Assembly (NCBI GenBank): GCA_902779845.1
Contig: CACZCZ010000004.1
Span: 166,743 to 230,742, forward strand
Direction of reading: 5' to 3'
Source: an uncultured Bacteroidales bacterium
GTDB lineage: Bacteria; Bacteroidota; Bacteroidia; Bacteroidales; Bacteroidaceae
Length of the DNA: 64,000 bases
The first letter of the stretch is position 1; every line of letters begins with the position of its first letter. This document shows, one piece after another, positions 57,947 through 64,000 of the stretch. The notes beneath the pieces were generated by a model, which saw only the letters and a program-made list of their open reading frames with translations, made no database searches and was not told the origin of the DNA. A program made the position numbers and the translations under genes.

Positions 57947-59278
57947 TCAGATCTCAATCAGCCCGCCTTGATAGAACTTCAGCAGCTGGGTGTTGAGGAT
58001 GGTGGTGTATTTGCTTTGGAGCTTGTTCTGCTCGGCTTTCAGCAGGTTGTCGCGAGCCTGCAGCAGATCCACGATGTTCTTGAGACCTTCCTTGAACTGC
58101 TCGTTGATGAGCTCGTAGTTGGTCTCCATGCTCTTCAGGGCGGCGTCGGCACTGATGAAACGCTGCTGCGAGGTGGTAGCCTCCAGCCACAGGTTCTCGA
58201 TGGTGGAGCCCAGCGTTGTGCGCTTGTCCTGCAGGTCGAGGGCAGCGTTGGTCTGGGCAATCTTCGCACGGTTGACGGCCGTCCTGTTGCGACGCTGGTC
58301 AAAGATGGGCACACTCACGCCGAGGCCTACGCTTCCGTTCAGGTTCAGCTTGAGCTGACGTCCGATGTTGTCGTCCGAGGCGCTGTAGTGGCTATCGCCG
58401 ATGCCGGCATTCATGCTGATGGTGGGGTAATAGCCGCGCTTGGCGATGTTCAGCTGCACGTCGGCAGCGTCCTGCTGCAGCTCAGCAGCACGTATCTCAG
58501 GACGTGAGAGCAGTGCCTGCTCGAACACCTCCATCTTAGAAGGAATGGGGGCGAGTGCTCGGCTGTCGTCCATCTCGTCGGCCGACACATCAAAGGGCTG
58601 TGTGATGTCCAGTTGCAACAGTTCCTTCAGCTGGCGCTTATAGCCGGCCACCTGCGACTCGGCGTTCACCACGTCGTACTGGGCAGTGGCATACTGCGAC
58701 TCGAGCTGTGCCACATCGGCCTTGGCCAGATCGCCCACCTTCAGACGTTCCTGTCCGCGCTCCAATTGCTGCTTTGCGGTGGCTGCGAGCTGCTCGTTGA
58801 CACGTTGGGCCTCGATGGTGTAGAGAATCTGCACGTAGAGGTGTGCAATTTTCTCCTGAATGGTCTTCAGGGACTGGTCGGTCTGCACCTCGGAGATCTC
58901 CGTCTGCACCTTTTGTGCCTGGATATTCTTGCGGTTGATGCCTCCGTCCCAGATGGTCCAGTTGGCATTCAGTCCGTAGCTACCGTTCTCGGTGAGCTTG
59001 TTGTTGGTGCTGGTGGCCATTCCGTTCTGCACGATGACAGTGGCTTCCTGGAAGGGTCTGTAGCCCAGGCTCTGACTCATGGAAAAGGAGAGGGTAGGGA
59101 AGAGGGCCGCCTTCCTCTGCTTCAGTTGCTCGAGGGCGTCCTGCTCAGAGAGACGGTTCTTTTGAATCGTGATGTTGTGTTCCGTGGCATAGTCCAGACA
59201 TTGTTGTAGCGACCAAGTCTGCGCCATTGCCGCCACCGGCAGCAAAGCCAGCGTGAGAAGAATTTTTCGTGTATTCAT
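57947..59278 (-). CDS. TolC-family outer-membrane efflux protein
   Basis: A 443-aa trimeric outer-membrane channel subunit. Signal peptide (about 1-19, PVAAMAQ) then two OEP repeats (about 22-215 and 230-430) with long helices: WSLQQCLDYATEHNITIQKN, LYVQILYTIEAQRVNEQL, GVSVPIFDQRRNRTAVNRAK and LINEQFKEGLKNIVDLLQA. First gene of the leftward efflux operon; 73 bases separate it from the adaptor. Confidence 0.95.
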   Translation of the reverse strand: MNTRKILLTLALLPVAAMAQTWSLQQCLDYATEHNITIQKNRLSEQDALEQLKQRKAALFPTLSFSMSQSLGYRPFQEATVIVQNGMATSTNNKLTENGSYGLNANWTIWDGGINRKNIQAQKVQTEISEVQTDQSLKTIQEKIAHLYVQILYTIEAQRVNEQLAATAKQQLERGQERLKVGDLAKADVAQLESQYATAQYDVVNAESQVAGYKRQLKELLQLDITQPFDVSADEMDDSRALAPIPSKMEVFEQALLSRPEIRAAELQQDAADVQLNIAKRGYYPTISMNAGIGDSHYSASDDNIGRQLKLNLNGSVGLGVSVPIFDQRRNRTAVNRAKIAQTNAALDLQDKRTTLGSTIENLWLEATTSQQRFISADAALKSMETNYELINEQFKEGLKNIVDLLQARDNLLKAEQNKLQSKYTTILNTQLLKFYQGGLIEI

Positions 59279-59315
59279 TGATGATTCTAATGTGTTGTCC
59301 TTGTTAAAAACCGCG

Positions 59316-59323
59316 CAAAGTTA
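59316..59323 (-). promoter_or_regulatory. Likely -7 element of the TolC operon
   Basis: TAACTTTG on the minus strand 38 bases before the TolC start codon. No TTTG is found at the proper -33 distance, so the call rests on the -7 box and position. Confidence 0.5.
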
Positions 59324-59420
59324 CTTCAAAATTGAATACATGACATGATTCTCTCGTCGAAGTTTAATCATATTAAGAGGTTTTAACGGTTGAACTGCTT
59401 AAAAAATGTCAAAATAGCCT

Positions 59421-59428
59421 TACCTTTG
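59421..59428 (+). promoter_or_regulatory. Likely -7 element of the DUF5687/ABC operon
   Basis: TACCTTTG 24 bases before the ATG at 59453. The -33 region lacks a clear TTTG. It supports 59453 as the true start of the next gene. Confidence 0.5.
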
Positions 59429-59452
59429 TCGCCAAATTCAGAACAACACATC

Positions 59453-60910
59453 ATGATTACGACTGCAACGAAAGAACTATTCCGTTTGTGGATGGTGCAG
59501 AAACGCCGCGCCTTCACATGGAAAGACGTATTCATCGGCGCCTATTTCTTCGGACTCTTTATCTTTGTACTCCTGGGAGTCAAGCACGCTCTCGACGAGA
59601 CTGGCGGCATCGGCGAAATCCCCTTCCCCCTGATCTCGCTGGTGCCTCTGCTGGCCGTCAGCATCATCCCGGGCGACATGATGATGAAGCTCTTCTGGCG
59701 GCGCTCGCCGGTGGAGATGGACGACTACCTGCGTTCACGCCCCATCACGCCTCGCGAATGGGCGCTGCTGGTGTTGGTGGACACCAAGGTGGGCTTCCTG
59801 CAATGGATGCTGCCGCTGGCCATCAGCTTCACGACCTTGCTGTTTATGCCCTTTGCATTTGCGCTGCTGACCTTTGTTACGGCCTACACCTGCACCCTTG
59901 TCAACGCCCTCCTGCAGAACTGCTGGCGTCGTGCACCGGGTAACCAATACACGCTGCCGCTGGCCTTCGGCTACCTCTTCTGGCTCTTCCTCGTCTATGT
60001 GCTTGCCGGCGTGGCTTTTGTGGTCATCGGCTTGGCTGCTGACGATCCCTCGGAGCCCCTGCTGCCGATGGCTACGGAGTGGAGCACACTCGTGGCCTCG
60101 CTGCTGCTCATCCTGCTGAACAGCCTCGTCTGCTTTATCCTGCATCGCTACTTTGCCCGCATGAAGAACCATAACGAGGAGACCCATGCCCCCGTCACCA
60201 CCACTGTCCGCTCGCTGGGCCAGGTGTCGCTGTGGAGCATCGAGTGGGTGCAGCTGTTGCGCAGCAAGCGTCTGCGTGTCAGCTTCTTCTTCATCGTGGT
60301 CATCTTCCTGCTGAACACCTATATGCAGCAGCAGGACACCATCCAGCAGGACATGAACGGTGTCAACATCATGCTCATGTTCGGCATCGCCTTCCCCAGC
60401 ATCATCCTGGCACAATGGGTGATGGGCTGCGAAGCCAACTTCTGCTCCGGCCTCTGGACGAAGCCTTGGCCCGTGGAGGGCATCCTGCGCCGCAAGTACG
60501 TGTTCTTCTGTGCCATTTGCTGCGCGATGGCGCTGCTCATTCTTCCCTGCGTCTTGTGGCTTGGGATGTCGTTCTGGACGCTCCTGTGCACCTTGCTGTT
60601 CAGCTGTGGCATCTTCGTGTTGCCGTTTATGGCCACCTGCCTCTACAGCAGCCGTATGGATCTCTTTGCCTCTGCCTTCTTCAACTACCAGGGCGCCAAC
60701 AAGCAGCTCAACTTCTTCTCCTTTGTCATGTTCATCCCCATGGGCATCTACTATGCGTCCTACTTCCTGTTGCCGCATCTCTATGCCCATCTTCTCGTCG
60801 GCGGCCTCGGCATCCTCGGCATCCTGCTGCATCGCCCCTACATCCATTGGATTGCCACCATCTGGCACCGCCGACGCTATCAGATCATGGAGAGATGGTT
60901 AGCTGAATAA
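59453..60910 (+). CDS. DUF5687 family multi-spanning membrane protein (ABC exporter subunit)
   Basis: A 485-aa integral membrane protein with about ten to twelve hydrophobic helices and few other features (FGLFIFVLLGVKHALDE, SIIPGDMMMKLFWRRSPVEM, RSRPITPREWALLVL). It matches the Bacteroidota DUF5687 family, whose members lie beside a single ABC ATPase gene, as here (61012). The pair probably forms an export system of unknown cargo. Start at 59453 because the -7 box at 59421 lies just upstream; the TTG at 59390 would precede it. Confidence 0.82.
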   Translation: MITTATKELFRLWMVQKRRAFTWKDVFIGAYFFGLFIFVLLGVKHALDETGGIGEIPFPLISLVPLLAVSIIPGDMMMKLFWRRSPVEMDDYLRSRPITPREWALLVLVDTKVGFLQWMLPLAISFTTLLFMPFAFALLTFVTAYTCTLVNALLQNCWRRAPGNQYTLPLAFGYLFWLFLVYVLAGVAFVVIGLAADDPSEPLLPMATEWSTLVASLLLILLNSLVCFILHRYFARMKNHNEETHAPVTTTVRSLGQVSLWSIEWVQLLRSKRLRVSFFFIVVIFLLNTYMQQQDTIQQDMNGVNIMLMFGIAFPSIILAQWVMGCEANFCSGLWTKPWPVEGILRRKYVFFCAICCAMALLILPCVLWLGMSFWTLLCTLLFSCGIFVLPFMATCLYSSRMDLFASAFFNYQGANKQLNFFSFVMFIPMGIYYASYFLLPHLYAHLLVGGLGILGILLHRPYIHWIATIWHRRRYQIMERWLAE

Positions 60911-61011
60911 AAAAGCCTCGCCCCCCAACCCCTCTCCGAAGGGCGAGGGGGTTACCCTTGAACTCCTTAAACTCCTTGAACCCCTTGAACCCTGAAACTT
61001 GAAACAACATA
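60911..61011. repeat. C/G-rich hairpin plus reiterated words
   Basis: CCTCGCCC (60916-60923) pairs with GGGCGAGG (60941-60948) around CCCCTCTCC. On the minus strand the segment has several G-runs. It is followed by a GAACTCCTTAAACTCCTTGA word tract directly before the ABC ATPase start. Confidence 0.55.
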
Positions 61012-61740
61012 ATGGAACTCCGAATCGAAAATCTCAAGAAATGTTATGGTGAGAAAGTGGCATTGGACTTGCCCGAACTCACGATTAAGAGTGGCGAACT
61101 CGTAGGCCTCGTCGGCAACAACGGTGCCGGCAAGACCACGTTGCTGCGCCTCATCCTGGACTTGATCAAGGCCGACAGCGGTCAGGTCTTCTCCAACGAC
61201 ATCGACGTAGCAGCACCCGCACCCCAGAAAGGCGGCAGCGAGGCATGGAAGTACTACACCGGCTCGTTCATCGACGGCCGCTTCCTCATTGACTTCTACA
61301 CGCCCGAGGAGTACTTCACCTTCATCGCACACCTCTATGGCATTTCCGACGAGCTCCTGCGCGAGCGGCTGGAAACGTTTCGTCCGCTCATGCACGACGA
61401 GATCCTGGGCACGAAGAAGTACCTGCATGACTTCTCCGAGGGCAACCGTCAGAAGATAGGCATCATCGGTGCCATGCTCATTCATCCCAAGGTGTTGCTG
61501 TTGGACGAGCCCTTCAACTACCTCGACCCCTCGTCGCAGATTGTCGTGGCCCGCATGATAGCCGAGATGAACAGCACGCTGGGCACCACCGTCCTCATCT
61601 CCAGCCACAACCTCTCCTTCGTCTCGGACATCTCCACGCGCATCCTCCTCTTGGAGAAGGGCAAGCTCATCAGCGATTTGCCTAATAAAGAGGGGAGTGC
61701 GATTGCTGCTCTCAACGACTACTTCAATGCCGAGGCGTAA
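61012..61740 (+). CDS. ABC transporter ATP-binding protein
   Basis: A 242-aa ATPase, partner of the upstream DUF5687 protein. Walker A GLVGNNGAGKTTLL, Walker B VLLLDEPFNYLDP, H-loop LISSHNLSF. The signature is unusual: FSEGNRQK replaces the canonical LSGGQ, retaining only part of the motif, which is a known pattern in this subgroup. Predicted to energise export or membrane assembly of an unknown substrate. Confidence 0.92.
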   Translation: MELRIENLKKCYGEKVALDLPELTIKSGELVGLVGNNGAGKTTLLRLILDLIKADSGQVFSNDIDVAAPAPQKGGSEAWKYYTGSFIDGRFLIDFYTPEEYFTFIAHLYGISDELLRERLETFRPLMHDEILGTKKYLHDFSEGNRQKIGIIGAMLIHPKVLLLDEPFNYLDPSSQIVVARMIAEMNSTLGTTVLISSHNLSFVSDISTRILLLEKGKLISDLPNKEGSAIAALNDYFNAEA

Positions 61741-61795
61741 GTCATCTCCCGCCTGAATGTCTCTGTCTGAAGGCCGATTTGATGATATACGGGCG

Positions 61796-61883
61796 GAAGG
61801 CCTTGGCCTTACGGCGTGAAGACCTTGGCCTTACGGCGTGAAGACCTTGACCTTATAAAATGAAGGGTTTTCCCCCATTTTAA
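61796..61883. repeat. 22-bp-period tandem array, three to four units
   Basis: Units at 61796-61817, 61818-61839 and 61840-61861, with a decayed fourth at 61862-61883. Units 1 and 2 differ by one base and contain CCTTGGCCTTACGGCGT; unit 3 has ACCTTGACCTTA. Same consensus as the minus-strand reading of 44079-44166. The rest of the 61741-62000 gap holds no gene. Confidence 0.85.
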
Positions 61884-62000
61884 AGCGAAGACAAGCTGCG
61901 CAGAAGCGGGCTGCAGCGGGCAACTTTGCAACCTAACTCGTGAGAGCGTAGGCAAATCGAGTCGGAATACTAATCCACCGCCCTCACCACTCGCGTCCTC

Positions 62001-62282
62001 TTAGTCTCCGATGCTGTAAGCGAGGTAGCCGATGAGGACTACTTGCAGCATGATGATGATGGGGATACCGATGGTGAATTTGCGATGACGGGTTTTGTGG
62101 TGGAACCATTCCATCGCCAGCGTAGCGCCTATGCTGCCGCCGACGACAGCCAGCATCAGCAGCGTAGCCTCGGGAATACGCCATCCACCACGCTTCGCCT
62201 TGATTTTGTCCCAGCCGTACACAAGCAGCGTGAACACGTTGATGGCGGCAAGGTAGAGGAGGATGATTTCTATGATGCTCAT
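62001..62282 (-). CDS. DUF1294 small membrane protein
   Basis: A 93-aa protein with two to three transmembrane helices (about 3-20, 38-56, 70-90). The DUF1294 pattern is clear: YGWDKIKAKRGGWRIPEATL, then GGSIGATLAMEWFHHKTRH, then KFTIGIPIIIMLQ. Function unknown. It lies 18 bases downstream of the acyltransferase-fold gene and is probably co-transcribed. Confidence 0.9.
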   Translation of the reverse strand: MSIIEIILLYLAAINVFTLLVYGWDKIKAKRGGWRIPEATLLMLAVVGGSIGATLAMEWFHHKTRHRKFTIGIPIIIMLQVVLIGYLAYSIGD

Positions 62283-62300
62283 GATGGATGTTTTTTTGAG

Positions 62301-63581
62301 TTATTGATTCGGCAACACCACGCCTGGCAGGTGCTTCTTGAAGGGGCCGTTGATGGTGTAGGGGATGTGCTCGGCGTCGAGCGCCTGGCGGAAGCTGCGG
62401 ATGTACTTGTGGCCGGGAGTCACCAGGAAGAAGCTGACACAGAAATGACGTCCGACATTCAACACTTCCAGCAGGAAATGCCCTTCGGCCAGGGTGTAGG
62501 CTGCGCGGACGTAGGGCTCCAGTCCTCCCCATTGCTGGTGACCGACGTAGCTGATGTTGAACGTAGCGCGGGGCTGGCTGACGTAGCGCGCGTGCGTCAT
62601 ATTATATTTGCGTTTGTCGGCCAGCGTGGGCAGCGTGTCCGTGACCTCGTAGTCGGCCACCACGCGCCGCAGCTCGGCGGCAGCATTCTCGGGTGTACGC
62701 TGCTCGGCCATCGTCTTGCGCGTGAAGGCAGACAACGCGTCCATGGACCATGAAGCCATATCTCGGGTGTAGGGGACATACAGCAGTTTCACCAGGTCGC
62801 GGTAGGAATTGGGACAGCCCAGGTCGTCGCAGAAGTTGTGCGTGATGCCGGCAACGATGGTCGCGGCCTTCTGCGGCAGCACCATGTCGGCGGCTTGCAT
62901 CATCAGTACAGCCAGCACGCTGGCGGGAGTGCCGCCGTGTTCGCGGGCATAGGACAGCAGCGCCTCCTGTTCGATGTCGAAGGTGTAGTACTGCGGCGTG
63001 TAGAAGGGGCAGAGGGCTCCTATGACATAATCCTTATGGAAGTAATGTGCCTCGCGGTCGGCAAACGGCAGCGTGATCTTCACGTCGGGCAGCGAGGCCG
63101 CGTCGGGGTAGGCCGTCTCGCCAGGCAGCAGCGGCGAATCTGCCAGACGGATGCCCTCGCTGTCGGGCTTGACGCCGTAGGCCTCGCAGACATACTCGTA
63201 GAGGGTGGTCTTGACCCACTCCAGCATTCCGGTGGCACCCGTCAGAGAGTGGTGGATGTTGAAGAAGATGTCGCAGCCCACATAATCTATGAAGCACAGG
63301 TGGCCGTTCGCCTCTGCCGAACCGAGGGCCGGGTTCTTCTTCTGCGTGGGACACACGACAACGGGCTGCTCGTTAGGCTGCAGCACATAGCTTCCTGTGG
63401 AGTCCACCTCCACGCGCACGGCGAAATAGGGATAGCGCCTGATGGCTCTCTGGGCAGCGCTGTTGAGGACAGCGCCCCTCACGGCCTCGTTCATGACCAC
63501 ACGGATGCGAATGGGAAAACTCGGGCGCGGGCTCTTTGACGTCCCGTAAAGAAGATAGCTGTCTGGATTGTATTTGTACAT
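62301..63581 (-). CDS. Condensation/alcohol-acetyltransferase-fold protein
   Basis: A 426-aa cytoplasmic protein of the chloramphenicol-acetyltransferase / condensation-domain superfamily. The N-terminal half has AVLNSAAQRAIRRYPYFAVR and the catalytic region DIFFNIHHSLTGATGMLEWV (about residues 106-125). The usual active-site motif is HHxxxDG; here the two histidines remain but D-G is replaced by G-A. The second half has AGITHNFCDDLGCPNSYRDL and ATFNISYVGHQQWGGLEPYV. It may acylate an unknown alcohol or amine, or it may be inactive. Transcribed with the DUF1294 gene. Confidence 0.75.
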   Translation of the reverse strand: MYKYNPDSYLLYGTSKSPRPSFPIRIRVVMNEAVRGAVLNSAAQRAIRRYPYFAVRVEVDSTGSYVLQPNEQPVVVCPTQKKNPALGSAEANGHLCFIDYVGCDIFFNIHHSLTGATGMLEWVKTTLYEYVCEAYGVKPDSEGIRLADSPLLPGETAYPDAASLPDVKITLPFADREAHYFHKDYVIGALCPFYTPQYYTFDIEQEALLSYAREHGGTPASVLAVLMMQAADMVLPQKAATIVAGITHNFCDDLGCPNSYRDLVKLLYVPYTRDMASWSMDALSAFTRKTMAEQRTPENAAAELRRVVADYEVTDTLPTLADKRKYNMTHARYVSQPRATFNISYVGHQQWGGLEPYVRAAYTLAEGHFLLEVLNVGRHFCVSFFLVTPGHKYIRSFRQALDAEHIPYTINGPFKKHLPGVVLPNQ

Positions 63582-64000
63582 CGGTCTGTGCCTTTAGTTT
63601 TAACTTTGTGTTGTTGTCACAGCCGTCGTTGGCCGCAATGTTGGGCGCAAAGGTACGACATTTCATGTGAAGAGAAGAAGAAATAGGGGATAAAATGATT
63701 GCTAAAGCGAAAAAACATTCTTCGCATACGATGCCTCCATGTCGTTCTGAAAGAGGGCCGTTATCATTGTGCTTAGGTTGTTTTCGCCAATAATCGAGTG
63801 AATTGTAATAAAAAGGTTGTGATGTTACATCCTTTTGCAATTGACTATCAAACAGAACAATTGGCTTCTCTTTTCTTTTCGACGGCAATCATATCTCATA
63901 CTTAGAGTTATATGCGTGTATTTTGCTTCCAAATTCGATAAAAATGCGAATTTGGAGATAAAATTCTATAAAACAGAGTGATTTTAGGCAAAAACAGTTC
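63582..64000. other. 419-base right-edge region without a recognised gene
   Basis: No protein or RNA gene is supported. A TACCTTTG -7 box on the minus strand (63655-63648) may serve the acyltransferase-fold gene. The sequence becomes AT-rich toward the edge, where an inverted repeat lies at 63929-63955, and probably belongs to the upstream region of a gene beyond the window. Confidence 0.55.
63929..63955. promoter_or_regulatory. Perfect 9-bp inverted repeat, operator-like
   Basis: CCAAATTCG (63929-63937) and CGAATTTGG (63947-63955) separated by nine AT-rich bases. The dyad spacing of about two helical turns suits a dimeric regulator. There is no T run after it, so it is not an obvious terminator. 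Confidence 0.5.

Noticed and set aside
56080-57996. 638-codon open frame on the plus strand across the ABC ATPase and adaptor genes
   Set aside because: Spans two real genes and their junction on the other strand; no signal, domain or promoter.
63373-63888. 171-codon minus-strand frame at the right edge
   Set aside because: It overlaps the start of the acyltransferase-fold gene in another frame and has no family features.

Overview
The window reads as Bacteroidota chromosome, most likely Bacteroidales and probably a Prevotella-like genus. The grounds are three SusC/SusD pairs, a hybrid two-component regulator, Cthe_2159, DUF4494, DUF4468 and DUF5687 proteins, short C-terminal tails of the type common in Prevotella secreted proteins, absence of Shine-Dalgarno boxes, and several good matches to the Bacteroides promoter (TTTG, 19-21 bp, TAnnTTTG). 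Genus is inference; there is no rRNA here.

Layout. 1-5.3 kb: the end of a SusC/SusD locus whose last gene overlaps ligA (DNA ligase) by one base. 5.3-9.5 kb: a coupled set of small secreted protein, Cthe_2159 beta-helix protein, LytS-type kinase and LytTR regulator. 9.6-18.0 kb: a long leftward operon hisH-hisA-hisF-hisIE-ftsE-lysC-lysA-glycosyltransferase-DedA. 18.0-18.6 kb: a gene-poor repeat region. 18.6-23.8 kb: an outer-membrane protein coupled to a hybrid two-component regulator, divergent from a polysaccharide-utilisation-like operon (24.1-43.9 kb) of three fasciclin (FAS1) lipoproteins, two SusC/SusD pairs and a large secreted multidomain protein. 44.3-48.1 kb: a leftward esterase plus GH115 alpha-glucuronidase pair. 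48.3-49.2 kb: a bile-acid:sodium symporter-family transporter. 49.4-52.7 kb: two tandem acyl-CoA synthetase paralogues. 52.9-59.3 kb: a leftward operon TolC-HlyD-MacB ATPase-MacB permease-DUF4468-DUF4494-YggS. 59.4-61.7 kb: a DUF5687 membrane protein with an ABC ATPase. 62.0-63.6 kb: DUF1294 and a condensation/acetyltransferase-fold protein.

How it fits together. The regulator and the FAS1/SusCD operon share one intergenic region with two back-to-back consensus promoters, so the regulator very likely senses the glycan imported by that operon. No glycosidase lies in the operon itself; the GH115 and esterase genes next door suggest acetylated glucuronoxylan or a related glucuronic-acid glycan, but this is inference. 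The partial SusC/SusD at the left edge is a paralogue of the second pair of the operon.

The most unusual signal is in the non-coding DNA. A family of 22-bp-period tandem arrays sharing a CTTGG core occurs in three separate intergenic regions (18.2, 44.1 and 61.8 kb). Separately, short reiterated 'word' tracts sit just upstream of many start codons and also appear in frame inside four genes (hisH, hisIE, an outer-membrane protein and a SusC signal peptide).
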